Below, piece by piece: positions 27,095 to 35,453 of a DNA stretch of 64,000 nucleotides; position 1 is the first letter of the stretch, and the number at the start of each line of letters is the position of its first letter. Under the pieces are notes generated by a model, which searched no databases, had not been told where the DNA came from, and saw only the letters and a list, made by a program, of their open reading frames with translations. The stretch is from Pseudomonas vlassakiae. Its GTDB lineage: Bacteria; Pseudomonadota; Gammaproteobacteria; Pseudomonadales; Pseudomonadaceae. Location of the stretch: the NCBI RefSeq assembly GCF_014269035.2, contig NZ_JABWRP020000005.1, positions 186,001-250,000 on the forward strand, written 5' to 3'. Position numbers and translations under genes: made by a program.

Positions 27095-27124
27095 AAAGCC
27101 ACGGGTGACCCCGTGGCTTTTTTT
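27095..27124 (+). terminator. Intrinsic terminator of mqo
   Basis: AAAGCCACGG pairs with CCGTGGCTTT around GTGACC and is followed by TTTT. It lies against the stop codon of the convergent gene, so it can act on both. Confidence 0.9.
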
Positions 27125-27566
27125 ATGGGCGTTTCGGCAGGTCGCTGTCGACGACGAGGTCCTGCAGCACCTCGGTCAGGTTGAGGTCGATGGCCAACGC
27201 CAGGAAACTCACATCACCTTCGTCACTGACGGGAAAGACCTTCGCCTCGGTGGCAGCCCTGAGTACCACCTGATCGCCGTGCATGACGTGTATTTGCGAG
27301 CCGTCGGCCAGCTCCAGATCCAAGCTTCCCGAGGTGGCGAAAAGCAGCAGGTCGGTGCAGGGGCTCAAGTGCGCGGCCGCATGCAGATGGCGATATTCCG
27401 CAATCCAGCCATCGCGCAGGAACGTCTTGCCCAAGGCGTAAGCCAGTGAGCATTCCAGCGACAGGTCAGCCATTTCCTCGATCACCTGGTCACGAGGAAC
27501 CTTGGGCATCAGGCGGGAAAACTCACTCAGGTTGGTCAGCGTGACTTTCCGGCGTGCAAGGCTCAT
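27123..27566 (-). CDS. Small cupin-like protein of unknown function, last gene of dioxygenase operon
   Basis: ATG 27566 has AAGGAAG upstream and gives 147 residues; a longer in-frame start lacks a ribosome-binding site and overlaps AzlD. After a basic start (MSLARRKVTLTNL) comes an acidic helical part, then a beta-rich half (SGSLDLELADGSQIHVMHGDQVVLRAATEAKVFPV) that reads like a single small cupin or sensor domain, without a clear metal-binding HxH set apart from RHLHAAAH. I do not recognise a named family. It is 26 bases after azlD and probably co-transcribed, so it may sense or bind the amino acid handled by the operon. Confidence 0.68.
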   Translation of the reverse strand: MSLARRKVTLTNLSEFSRLMPKVPRDQVIEEMADLSLECSLAYALGKTFLRDGWIAEYRHLHAAAHLSPCTDLLLFATSGSLDLELADGSQIHVMHGDQVVLRAATEAKVFPVSDEGDVSFLALAIDLNLTEVLQDLVVDSDLPKRP

Positions 27567-27592
27567 AACCGCTTCCTTTTCAGAACCGCACC

Positions 27593-27913
27593 TCACGCCA
27601 GCAGCGTGATTGCCACATGCCCGGCGACACCGGCACACACGCTGTAGATCAGGCTACGTGACCAGTAGGCGACGATGACCACCGGGATCGCTGCCAGCAG
27701 GTCGGCATTCAGGCCCAGCAATGAGCCATCCTTGGCCACCAGCAGGGCGGGTACGGTGATGCTGGCGATGATTGCCACCGGCAAGTATTCAATGACGTCA
27801 TTGAACAGCTTGGGAGATTTCTCCATCTTCAGCAGAAAAGGTGTCGCACGGGTGAGATAGGTGATGGCAGCCATCAGCATCACCGCTGCGATCAGGTAGT
27901 TCTTTTCAGGCAT
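27593..27913 (-). CDS. AzlD-family branched-chain amino acid exporter small subunit
   Basis: This 106-residue membrane protein has four hydrophobic helices and the AzlD hallmark TYLTRATPFLL near residue 20. ATG 27913 lies inside the end of azlC (22-base overlap), the usual arrangement for this two-subunit exporter. With AzlC it forms an efflux pump for branched-chain amino acids or analogues. The upstream dioxygenase suggests the exported species may be a hydroxylated or acetylated amino acid. Confidence 0.88.
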   Translation of the reverse strand: MPEKNYLIAAVMLMAAITYLTRATPFLLKMEKSPKLFNDVIEYLPVAIIASITVPALLVAKDGSLLGLNADLLAAIPVVIVAYWSRSLIYSVCAGVAGHVAITLLA

Positions 27914-28593
27914 AACCCTGCTCCACAGCCTACGGCGGTTGCGATGAATACGTTCAAGGGCGACGGTGCGTACAGGTTCAACAGGCAGGTGGTGACGATC
28001 ACCACCAGGGCGATGAGCGCTTTGGTGAAGTTGCTGCACAGCGATATCAGCACGAAGATCATCATTGCCGTCAGGGCATAGTCCAGCTTGAACTGGGAGA
28101 ACCGGTTCAATGCATCCGAGGCCACCGCACCAAACACCGCGCCGGCGATCCAGCTGGCATGGCAGTAGGTATTGAACTGCAACAGATAGCCCGGCGAGGT
28201 CGGCCTGCCGTTTTCCAGGCGCTGGCTATGAAAGGCAAAGGACTCATCGGTCAGGCCAAAAGCGTACAGCAGCTTCTGTGGCTTGCTGATCGGCAGTTGT
28301 GCGCTGCGTTTGGACATGTACATCGCCATCAGCATGTGCCGCGAATTGATCAGCAAGGTCGACAAGGCAATGGTGACCAGCGGCGCGCTGGTGGTCATCA
28401 GGGCCAGTGCGGCGAACTGCGCCGCCCCGGCATAGACGAACAGGCACATGGCGGCCGGCAGCCACAAGGGCAGGCCGGCATTGATGCACATGACACCAAA
28501 CACGAAGCTGACGACGAAATAGCCGGTAATGATCGGCAGGGCGTCGACCAGGCTTTCTTTGCGCGTGGCGGATAGCAGCACCGACGAGGTCAC
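27892..28593 (-). CDS. AzlC-family branched-chain amino acid exporter large subunit
   Basis: This 233-residue membrane protein of the AzlC/YgaZ family has about seven helices and the conserved segments FVFGVMCINAGLPLW, FVYAGAAQFAAL and LLINSRHMLMAM. It starts at GTG (28591-28593), overlapping the GNAT stop by four bases. YgaZH in E. coli exports valine and methionine. Here it is sandwiched between an acetyltransferase gene and AzlD in a five-gene operon. Confidence 0.9.
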   Translation of the reverse strand: MTSSVLLSATRKESLVDALPIITGYFVVSFVFGVMCINAGLPLWLPAAMCLFVYAGAAQFAALALMTTSAPLVTIALSTLLINSRHMLMAMYMSKRSAQLPISKPQKLLYAFGLTDESFAFHSQRLENGRPTSPGYLLQFNTYCHASWIAGAVFGAVASDALNRFSQFKLDYALTAMMIFVLISLCSNFTKALIALVVIVTTCLLNLYAPSPLNVFIATAVGCGAGLCLKRTT

Positions 28594-29072
28594 AGGTCGA
28601 CCTCGCAGGTGATTTCACCACGTGTCTGCAGGAAGCCTTGTTTCTGCCAGAAGCTCAGTGCCTGGGTGTTGTCATGCTCAACGAACAGGAACACCCGGCG
28701 AATGCCGTGCTGGCGGAAATCACTGAGAATCGAGTTGGCCAATGAAGTGCCGATCCTGCTCTGGCGATAGTCCGGCTCCACGGCCATGTGATTGATGGTG
28801 CCTCGTGTGCCCATCAGTCCCCCCGCGACCGCGCCGACGATGGCCCCGGTCTGGTTCTCGGCCACGTAGCAATAGGTGTGCTCGGTGCCGAGCAAACCTT
28901 TGAGCAGCCCTTCGTCCTGCCAGTCGCAGAATGAGGTCTCTTCGAAGCGGCGGAAGAAGTCGACGATCTTGCGCGCATGGAAGGGCGTGGCTTTCTTGAT
29001 GCTCAGGCCATTGATGTGTTCGGCCGGGAACAGTTTTGGCGCCGTGCCGATGCAATTAGTCGATAATGTCAT
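28590..29072 (-). CDS. GNAT-family N-acetyltransferase
   Basis: This 160-residue protein has the GNAT acetyl-CoA loop as YRQSRIGTSLANSIL (pattern R/Q-x-x-G/A-x-G/A relaxed), preceded by the beta strand GTINHMAVEPDY and followed by the C-terminal FWQKQGF motif. The start at ATG 29072 lies within the end of the dioxygenase gene (17-base overlap), which argues for translational coupling. The substrate is not predictable from sequence; from context it could be the hydroxylated amino acid made by the upstream enzyme. Confidence 0.85.
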   Translation of the reverse strand: MTLSTNCIGTAPKLFPAEHINGLSIKKATPFHARKIVDFFRRFEETSFCDWQDEGLLKGLLGTEHTYCYVAENQTGAIVGAVAGGLMGTRGTINHMAVEPDYRQSRIGTSLANSILSDFRQHGIRRVFLFVEHDNTQALSFWQKQGFLQTRGEITCEVDL

Positions 29073-29802
29073 GCTCGCTACCCGGTCGAGAGAAGGAAAT
29101 GGCAATGATCTGCCGGTAGCCCATTTCGGAATTGCTCGGGTTGATGGCCGGCGTTACATAGTGCTGAAGTTCGCGGTCGAGGAAATAAGTGGTGTCGAGA
29201 ATATTCAGGTAGGTGCCGGAATCGATAACATTGGACTGTTTATCGTAAATCTTGCTGGTAGCACCTTCGACATTATGACGGCCCCAGAAGTGCACGCCGC
29301 TGAACGGGTAACCGTCACAGTGAATACCTTCAGGGGTGATTTCAATCTGCGCCCCGGGTTTGATCTCGATACGGATCTGGTGCACCTGGCACTGCCAGTT
29401 GACGGTATGCAGTTCTTCCGGCAAGACGGCCTTGTACACGTCGAAATCCAGCCGAATCAGCGCCCGCAGGATCGGTGAGTTGAATACATCGGCGCCGATG
29501 TCATCGAAATGACGCGCCATGCCGCCGACGTAGGCGTTGTGGGCCTCGGATTGTTCGTAGGCGCGGTGGCTGAGTTGGTTCAGTTCGCCGGTGACCGGGT
29601 TGAAGTCGAAATCACTGTAACGGCGGTAGCGGGTGCCCTTGTCCGCCTGACCGTAATAACGGTCGACGCCCATGGTTTCCCAACTTTTGGAAAACTCGAC
29701 GAACTCCTTGAAGCCGCCGGTCAAGGCATAATCGCTGCCCATGACATTGACCGTCTTGTTTTGTCGCAGGGCAGTTTCGATGTTTCTGTTCAGTGTCAGC
29801 AT
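29056..29802 (-). CDS. 2-oxoglutarate/Fe(II) amino-acid dioxygenase, IDO/BsmA-like
   Basis: This 248-residue protein belongs to the 2OG-Fe dioxygenase family that includes L-isoleucine 4-hydroxylase of Bacillus thuringiensis. The metal triad is visible as His161-x-Asp163 (GIHCDG) and distal His214 (LQHYVTP), with Arg230 (GYRQII) placed to bind 2-oxoglutarate. The segments VHQIR and RHNVEGATSKIYD are also family-like. ATG 29802 was preferred over ATG 29808 because AGAAGAG abuts the latter. It heads an operon with a GNAT enzyme and the AzlCD exporter and is divergent from a LysR regulator. A branched-chain or sulfur-containing aliphatic amino acid is the likely substrate, by inference. Confidence 0.85.
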   Translation of the reverse strand: MLTLNRNIETALRQNKTVNVMGSDYALTGGFKEFVEFSKSWETMGVDRYYGQADKGTRYRRYSDFDFNPVTGELNQLSHRAYEQSEAHNAYVGGMARHFDDIGADVFNSPILRALIRLDFDVYKAVLPEELHTVNWQCQVHQIRIEIKPGAQIEITPEGIHCDGYPFSGVHFWGRHNVEGATSKIYDKQSNVIDSGTYLNILDTTYFLDRELQHYVTPAINPSNSEMGYRQIIAISFSRPGSEHDIID

Positions 29803-29855
29803 GGCCATCTCTTCTTATTCAAAAGCTGGCAAAAATCTAACAGTTGCTTTGCGCG

Positions 29856-29867
29856 GTGAAACTTCAC
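29856..29867. promoter_or_regulatory. Inverted repeat GTGAA-AC-TTCAC in the dioxygenase/LysR divergent region
   Basis: A perfect 5-base inverted repeat with a 2-base centre lies 54 bases upstream of the dioxygenase start and 139 upstream of the LysR start, followed by an A/T run (attttttt). It contains a T-N8-A core consistent with a LysR-type site, though the classical spacing is T-N11-A. Confidence 0.35.
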
Positions 29868-30005
29868 ATTTTTTTCAGGTGCCTCAACCGTTGCTTGCTA
29901 CCCGGGCCGCGTGCACCCTAAGCGGGCAGACAGTGCAAGGCCTTGTGCGTTATCCTCTTGGCCTTTGTTGCCGGACTGCGTCAACAAATCGGGGAGGGAG
30001 ATTGA

Positions 30006-30875
30006 ATGGACATCAAGGTGCTCAAGAACATCGTGAACGTGGCCCGAACGGGGTCGATCACCGATGCGGCCGAACAGGTTCACGTTACGGTCCAGGCCTT
30101 GGCCGCTCAGTTGAAAAAGCTCGAGGATCATTGCGGCTTCAAGTTGTTCGACCGCACCAACAAAGGGGTATCGCTGACCCAGGAGGGCGTGGGTATCCTG
30201 CCGCACGTGCTGGAAATCGTCCGCTCTTCCGAGCGCATGCAACTGAAGATCAATCAGTTGCGCCAGAGCCGCAACCAGCGGCTGCCGCTACGCGTGGCCT
30301 TGAACAGCACCTTGTCCATGGAAATCAACCAACAGATCATGGGCGGGGTGGTCAGCAAGCTTGCAGGCTACAACCCGATCTTCAGTTGCTCGGAATCGCC
30401 CGACAACCTGACCAAGCTGGCCAAGGACGAAGCGGACATGGTGGTGGTGCTGGGCGACAGTGTGCCTGAGAACTACCATTCGCTGCCGCTCAAGGGGTTG
30501 CGTATCGAAGTCGTCGCCTCGTCATCCAGCAATGACCGTGCACCCGCCTGCGCGGTGATCAAGCCGTTGCCCGAGTGCCCTTATTCCTCGATCTTTTCCC
30601 GCTTCGCCGAGCGCCGGCCCGGCATGCTGGACGCCGCCACCGTGTTCCATTCCGGCAGCGAGATCGTCAGTGTTTCCATGATCAAGAGCTTTGGCGGCGT
30701 CGGCGTGCTGTCGCGTGCCGTCGCCGAAGCCAATGACCTGTTCATCTGGCCTGGCTTCTCTGATTTTCTCGATGTGTACCTGGTCATGAAAGAGCCGTGG
30801 ATCATCGAAGAAGAGTTCCCGCTGTTCTGTGCGGCACCCACCCCCATACGCAGCTTTGACGCCATCAGCGCCTGA
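30006..30875 (+). CDS. LysR-family regulator divergent from the amino-acid dioxygenase operon
   Basis: This 289-residue protein has an N-terminal winged helix (MDIKVLKNIVNVARTGSITDAAEQVHVTVQALAAQLKKLE, helix-turn-helix about residues 16-38) and a periplasmic-binding-type effector domain from about residue 90. GGGAG lies a few bases upstream of the ATG. LysR regulators typically control the divergent neighbour, here the dioxygenase-GNAT-azlCD operon, in response to a substrate or product such as an amino acid. Confidence 0.92.
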   Translation: MDIKVLKNIVNVARTGSITDAAEQVHVTVQALAAQLKKLEDHCGFKLFDRTNKGVSLTQEGVGILPHVLEIVRSSERMQLKINQLRQSRNQRLPLRVALNSTLSMEINQQIMGGVVSKLAGYNPIFSCSESPDNLTKLAKDEADMVVVLGDSVPENYHSLPLKGLRIEVVASSSSNDRAPACAVIKPLPECPYSSIFSRFAERRPGMLDAATVFHSGSEIVSVSMIKSFGGVGVLSRAVAEANDLFIWPGFSDFLDVYLVMKEPWIIEEEFPLFCAAPTPIRSFDAISA

Positions 30876-30908
30876 CCTTGCCGGCGTGCCGGGGCGGCAC
30901 GGTAGCGA

Positions 30909-31208
30909 TCAGACCTGACGCAGAATGCAGTCCAGCAAGCCGGGAAAACGCACGGCCAGCATCTCGCTGCGCAACGAATTCATGTGGGTGGTCCCGACGT
31001 TGCGGGTATGCACCAACCCCGCATCACGCAACACGCGAAAGTGGTGCGACATGCTCGACTTCGGCCGCCCGCCATCGAGTTCGCCACAGCTGGCCTCAGC
31101 CACGCCGGCCAGATGGCGGACGATGCCCAGGCGCACCGGGTCGCTCAGTGCATAGAGCACACGCTCGAGAGTCAGGTCTTCGGAATTGGGGTGTTGGTAG
31201 GCTCGCAT
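30909..31208 (-). CDS. ArsR-family winged-helix repressor
   Basis: This protein is about 99 residues when started at MRAYQHPN (ATG 31208); in-frame ATGs at 31217 and 31244 are possible, the latter inside the operator. The winged helix is clear: YALSDPVRLGIVRHL, then SCGELDGGRPKSSMSHHFRVLRDAGLV. It lacks the metal-binding ELCVCDL motif of ArsR/SmtB sensors, so the signal is probably not a metal. It is divergent from xenA across a perfect inverted repeat and most likely represses xenA and itself. Confidence 0.88.
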   Translation of the reverse strand: MRAYQHPNSEDLTLERVLYALSDPVRLGIVRHLAGVAEASCGELDGGRPKSSMSHHFRVLRDAGLVHTRNVGTTHMNSLRSEMLAVRFPGLLDCILRQV

Positions 31209-31242
31209 GGCCGACATGATAACGGGGGTTTCATTAATTGCC

Positions 31243-31266
31243 ATAGTTCGATTATGATCGAACTAT
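31243..31266. promoter_or_regulatory. Perfect inverted repeat operator between arsR-like gene and xenA
   Basis: ATAGTTCGAT (31243-31252) and ATCGAACTAT (31257-31266) form a perfect 10-base inverted repeat with a TATG spacer. It lies 28 bases before the xenA start. The size and symmetry fit a dimeric ArsR-type repressor. Confidence 0.75.
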
Positions 31267-31293
31267 CGTATTCAGACGACCCGGAGTTTGCCC

Positions 31294-32385
31294 ATGTCTG
31301 CCCTGTTCCAACCCTACACCCTGAAAGATGTCACTTTGCGCAACCGCATCGCCATCCCGCCGATGTGCCAGTACATGGCTGAGGACGGCATGATCAACGA
31401 CTGGCACCACGTGCACCTGGCCGGCCTGGCCCGTGGCGGTGCAGGCCTGCTGGTGGTGGAGGCCACCGCCGTGGCACCGGAAGGGCGCATCACCCCCGGT
31501 TGCGCCGGGATCTGGAGCGACGCCCACGCCCAGGCCTTCGTGCCGGTGGTGCAGGCGATCAAGGCGGCAGGCTCGGTGCCGGGTATCCAGATTGCCCACG
31601 CCGGGCGCAAGGCCAGCGCCAACCGCCCGTGGGAAGGCGATGACCACATTGCTGCCGACGATGCCCGTGGCTGGGACACTATCGCCCCGTCGGCCATCGC
31701 CTTTGGTGCGCACCTGCCGAAAGTCCCGCGCGAAATGACCCTGGACGACATTGCCCGGGTCAAACAGGATTTCGTCGACGCTGCGCGCCGTGCCCGCGAC
31801 GCCGGCTTCGAGTGGATCGAGCTGCACTTCGCCCACGGCTATCTGGGGCAGAGCTTCTTCTCCGAGCATTCCAACCAGCGCACCGATGCCTACGGTGGCA
31901 GCTTCGAAAACCGCAGTCGCTTTCTGCTGGAAACCCTGGCAGCGGTGCGTGAGGTATGGCCGGAGAACCTGCCACTGACCGCTCGCTTTGGTGTGCTGGA
32001 GTATGACGGCCGCGATGAGCAGACCCTGGAAGAGTCGATCGAACTGGCGCGCCGGTTCAAGGCTGGCGGGCTGGACCTGCTGAGCGTCAGCGTCGGCTTC
32101 ACCATTCCCGACACCAACATTCCGTGGGGTCCGGCATTCATGGGGCCGATTGCCGAACGTGTGCGTCGCGAGGCGGGCTTGCCAGTGACCTCGGCGTGGG
32201 GCTTTGGCACGCCGCAACTGGCTGAAGAGGCGGTGCAGGCCAACCAGCTCGACCTGGTGTCGGTGGGGCGTGCACACCTGGCCGATCCGCACTGGGCTTA
32301 CTTTGCGGCGAAGGAACTGGGTGTGGACAAGGCCTCCTGGACCTTGCCGGCACCGTATGCCCACTGGCTCGAGCGTTATCGCTGA
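31294..32385 (+). CDS. xenA: Xenobiotic reductase XenA (Old Yellow Enzyme family)
   Basis: This 363-residue FMN enzyme uses NAD(P)H to reduce activated alkenes and nitro compounds. ATG 31294 has GGAG 7 bases upstream; a TTG two codons earlier is less likely. The sequence closely follows P. putida XenA from memory: it begins MSALFQPYTLKDVTLRNRIA, has the active-site cysteine in PPMCQYMAEDG, the histidines in IQIAHAGRK and the ELHFAHGYL barrel strand. The divergent ArsR-type gene and shared operator suggest induction by an electrophile or its conjugate. Confidence 0.95.
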   Translation: MSALFQPYTLKDVTLRNRIAIPPMCQYMAEDGMINDWHHVHLAGLARGGAGLLVVEATAVAPEGRITPGCAGIWSDAHAQAFVPVVQAIKAAGSVPGIQIAHAGRKASANRPWEGDDHIAADDARGWDTIAPSAIAFGAHLPKVPREMTLDDIARVKQDFVDAARRARDAGFEWIELHFAHGYLGQSFFSEHSNQRTDAYGGSFENRSRFLLETLAAVREVWPENLPLTARFGVLEYDGRDEQTLEESIELARRFKAGGLDLLSVSVGFTIPDTNIPWGPAFMGPIAERVRREAGLPVTSAWGFGTPQLAEEAVQANQLDLVSVGRAHLADPHWAYFAAKELGVDKASWTLPAPYAHWLERYR

Positions 32386-32395
32386 GTGCTTGACG

Positions 32396-32414
32396 GGGCT
32401 GCTCTGCAGCCCTT
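32396..32414 (+). terminator. Hairpin after xenA
   Basis: GGGCTGC (32396-32402) and GCAGCCC (32406-32412) pair around TCT and are followed by TT. A degenerate REP-like sequence (CCTGTGCGGGCGTGCCCGCG) follows at 32443-32463. Confidence 0.55.
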
Positions 32415-32478
32415 CAAACCAAGGCTCAAGGCCTGTGACGACCCTGTGCGGGCGTGCCCGCGCAGCGGCCGGTACAGG

Positions 32479-33726
32479 CTAGAACCGATCCAACCGGTAA
32501 GCCGCTGTCTCTGGCCCGGCCGATTGCGCCGCCAACCGCCCCACCCATTCCGCCGTCACCGCCGCCTGGGTCAGCCCCAGATGCTGATGGCCGAAGGCGA
32601 GCAGCACCCGCCCGTCACACACGCGGTCGATCACCGGCAACGAGTCCGGCAACGATGGCCTGAAGCCCATCCACGGCGTCGCCCCTTCCGTGCTCAAGTC
32701 CCGTTGAAACAACCCCTTGCTCAGCCGGTGCAACTGCCACGCCCGCTGCATGCTGGGCGGCGCATCGAGCCCGGCGAACTCCACCGTGCCAGCCAGGCGC
32801 AGCCCCTCAGCCATGGGCGTCATGATGAACTTGCGCTCCAGCGACGTGACCGCGAACGGCAGGCGCTGCTGTTCTTGCGGCAGCATCAGGTGATAGCCGC
32901 GCTCGGTATCCAGCGGTACGCGTTTGCCGGTCAGCGCCACCGTCAATGGCGCTGAATGGGCGCCGCAGCTGAGCAGGACCTGGCGCGCCTTGAACGTCCC
33001 CCGGTCACTGGCCAGGTTGACCCCGTCGCTGTGCAGTTGACCGCCCGTAACCCGTGCCTGCACGAAGCGCACGCCGTTGGCCTTGGCGACCTCGAACAGT
33101 GCGCAGACCACCCGGTACGGGTCGATGAAGTGCCCGGTACGCGGGAAGAACAGCCCGCCGAGCAGCGATGGGTTCAATTGCGGCGCGGCCTCGCGCAGGT
33201 GATCGGCCGACCACAGGTCCACCTGCACGTCCTGCTGCTGCATGCGTGCGCGCAGGGCCTGCAGCGCGACACGCGACTCGGGCCGCTCGAACACCAGCAG
33301 CGAGCCGTCCTCCTTGAACAACTCGCTACGCCCGATCGAGCCCAGCAAACGCTGCCAGGCTCCCAGGCTACCTTCGTTGAGTGCGCGGATGCCGGCCACG
33401 CTGCGCTGGAACGGCGCCGGGCGCAGGTTCAGCAGCAGGCGGGCGAACCATGGCATGGCCTTGGGCAGGTACTTCCAGTCCAGGCGCAGCGGGCCCATCG
33501 GGTCGAGCAGCATGCGCGGCAGGCGCTTGAGGATCGACAGGTCGGCGATCGGGAACACCTGCTCGGTGGCCAGATGCCCGGCGTTGCCGTAGGAGGCACC
33601 GTGGCCCGGCGCCTGATGATCGAGCAGCAGCACCCGACGGCCCTGGCGGGCCAGTTGCAGCGCGCAGGCGACGCCGACAATGCCGGCACCCACCACGGCG
33701 ATATCGTTTTCGGGGGTATCGACCAT
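32479..33726 (-). CDS. FAD-dependent D-hydroxyproline dehydrogenase
   Basis: This 415-residue protein of the DadA-like oxidoreductase family starts at ATG 33726, giving the FAD-binding motif IAVVGAGIVGVACALQLARQG. The C-terminal GFRPSLPDSLPVI and GHQHLGLTQA segments are typical of the group. In P. putida, from memory, the homomeric enzyme at this locus oxidises cis-4-hydroxy-D-proline to pyrroline-4-hydroxy-2-carboxylate, while P. aeruginosa uses a three-subunit form. It follows the semialdehyde dehydrogenase gene by two bases at the end of the hydroxyproline operon. Confidence 0.88.
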   Translation of the reverse strand: MVDTPENDIAVVGAGIVGVACALQLARQGRRVLLLDHQAPGHGASYGNAGHLATEQVFPIADLSILKRLPRMLLDPMGPLRLDWKYLPKAMPWFARLLLNLRPAPFQRSVAGIRALNEGSLGAWQRLLGSIGRSELFKEDGSLLVFERPESRVALQALRARMQQQDVQVDLWSADHLREAAPQLNPSLLGGLFFPRTGHFIDPYRVVCALFEVAKANGVRFVQARVTGGQLHSDGVNLASDRGTFKARQVLLSCGAHSAPLTVALTGKRVPLDTERGYHLMLPQEQQRLPFAVTSLERKFIMTPMAEGLRLAGTVEFAGLDAPPSMQRAWQLHRLSKGLFQRDLSTEGATPWMGFRPSLPDSLPVIDRVCDGRVLLAFGHQHLGLTQAAVTAEWVGRLAAQSAGPETAAYRLDRF

Positions 33727-33728
33727 GC

Positions 33729-35306
33729 TCAAGCTTCCCGTTTGCCGTCGAGCAAACGCTGCAATTGCAGCGGGTTGCCGTGCTTGAGCGCCTGCGGCAG
33801 CAGGGCATCGGGGAAGTCCTGGTAGCACACCGGGCGCAGGAAACGCAGGATCGCTGCGGTGCCGACCGAGGTGGTACGGGCATCTGAGGTGGCAGGGAAC
33901 GGCCCGCCGTGAACCATCGCGTCGCACACCTCGACACCGGTCGGCCAGCCGTTGACCAGGATGCGCCCGGCCTTGCGCTCCAAGGTCGGCAGCAGGGCGC
34001 GGGCACTGTCGAGGTCGGCATCGTCCAGATGCAGCGTGGCGGTCAGCTGGCCTTCAAGCTGTTCGGCCACCTGGCGCACCTGCGCGTCACTGGTGCAGGC
34101 CACTACCAGCGAAGCGGCGCCGAACACTTCGGCCTGCAATGCCGGGTCGCCGAGAAACGCTTCGGCCTGGGTCACGAACAGCTGCGCCTGGCACTGGTTC
34201 GGCCCTTGTTGCGTCAGGCCGCTGGCGGCACGCCTGGCGTTGACGTTGCTGGCCAGGGCGTCGACACCCGCGGCGTATGCCCTGGAAATGCCTGGGGTGA
34301 GCATGGTCTGCGCGGCGGCCTGGCGAACCTGCGCGCTGGCCGCCTCGATGAAGCGCTGCAGCGCCGCCCCCTGGCGGGCGATCACCAGCCCAGGGTTGGT
34401 GCAGAACTGCCCGGCGCCTTGGGTCAGCGAGGCAACGAAGCCTTGCGCCAGTGCGTCGCCGCGGGCTTGCAACGCGGCATCGAAAAGAAATACCGGGTTG
34501 ATCGAACTCATCTCGGCGTACACCGGAATCGGCTCCGGGCGGGCTTGGGCTGCCTTGCACAGGGCTGTGCCACCGCTGCGCGACCCGGTGAAGCCGACCG
34601 CCTTGATGTGCGGGTCGCTGACCAGGGCGATACCGACGTCATGACCGGCGCCATACAGCAACGAGAACACCCCTTCAGGCAGGCCGCAGTGCTTGACGGC
34701 ACGGGCCACGGCCTGGCCGACCAGTTCGCTGGTGCCGGGGTGCGCGGCGTGGGCCTTGACCACCACCGGGCAGCCGGCGGCCAAGGCCGATGCGGTGTCG
34801 CCACCCGCTACCGAGAAGGCCAAGGGGAAGTTGCTGGCGCCAAACACCGCCACCGGGCCCAGCGCCACCTGGCGTTGGCGCAGGTCGGCGCGTGGCAGCG
34901 GTTGGCGTTCGGGCAGGGCGTTGTCGACCCGCACATCGAGCCATTCGCCGCTGCGGACCACTCGGGCGAAGGTGCGCAGTTGCGTGCAAGTGCGGCCACG
35001 CTCGCCCTGGATGCGCGCCTTGGGCAGGCCGCTTTCGGCCACGGCGCGATCGATCAGGGCATCGCCAATGGCTTCGATTTCACTGGCGATGGTTTCAAGA
35101 AAATGTGCGCGTTGTTCCAGCGAGGTTTCGCGGTAGACATCGAACGCCGCCCAGGCCAGTGCGCAGGCCTGGGCCACGTGTTCGCCGGTGCCGCCGGCGT
35201 AGGCGGGCTCGAGGGGCTGGTTGGTCGCCGGGTCGATGGCGCGGATCGCGTCGCCGCTGCCGGGCACGGCAGACTGGCCGATCAGCAGGTTGCCTGTCAG
35301 GGTCAT
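33729..35306 (-). CDS. 2-oxoglutarate semialdehyde dehydrogenase
   Basis: This 525-residue NAD(P)-dependent aldehyde dehydrogenase starts at ATG 35306 behind GGAGG. It has the catalytic Cys in [12 protein letters not shown], the general-base Glu in [10 protein letters not shown] and a cofactor-binding FTGSRSGG. In the hydroxyproline pathway it makes 2-oxoglutarate, the final step. A REP doublet lies between it and the upstream deaminase gene, and the FAD dehydrogenase follows directly. Confidence 0.92.
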   Translation of the reverse strand: MTLTGNLLIGQSAVPGSGDAIRAIDPATNQPLEPAYAGGTGEHVAQACALAWAAFDVYRETSLEQRAHFLETIASEIEAIGDALIDRAVAESGLPKARIQGERGRTCTQLRTFARVVRSGEWLDVRVDNALPERQPLPRADLRQRQVALGPVAVFGASNFPLAFSVAGGDTASALAAGCPVVVKAHAAHPGTSELVGQAVARAVKHCGLPEGVFSLLYGAGHDVGIALVSDPHIKAVGFTGSRSGGTALCKAAQARPEPIPVYAEMSSINPVFLFDAALQARGDALAQGFVASLTQGAGQFCTNPGLVIARQGAALQRFIEAASAQVRQAAAQTMLTPGISRAYAAGVDALASNVNARRAASGLTQQGPNQCQAQLFVTQAEAFLGDPALQAEVFGAASLVVACTSDAQVRQVAEQLEGQLTATLHLDDADLDSARALLPTLERKAGRILVNGWPTGVEVCDAMVHGGPFPATSDARTTSVGTAAILRFLRPVCYQDFPDALLPQALKHGNPLQLQRLLDGKREA

Positions 35307-35354
35307 GGGGCCTCCTTCGGAATCAGATTCTGGATCGGGGGGCGCTTTGCGCCC

Positions 35355-35431
35355 CTTTCGCGACACAAGGCCGCTCCCACAAAAGACCTGTGTACGCCGT
35401 TCAATGTGGGAGCGGCCTTGTGTCGCGAAAG
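35355..35431. repeat. REP doublet of the CTTTCGCGACACAAGG family, inside the hydroxyproline operon
   Basis: CTTTCGCGACACAAGGCCGC... and its inverse (TGTGGGAGCGG...CGCGAAAG) lie 23 bases apart between the deaminase stop and dehydrogenase start. GC-rich hairpins (GCGCTTTGCGC and GGGCTGCGCAGCAGCCC) flank it. The same REP family recurs at 57514-57600. Confidence 0.88.
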
Positions 35432-35453
35432 GGCTGCGCAGCAGCCCCAGGGA

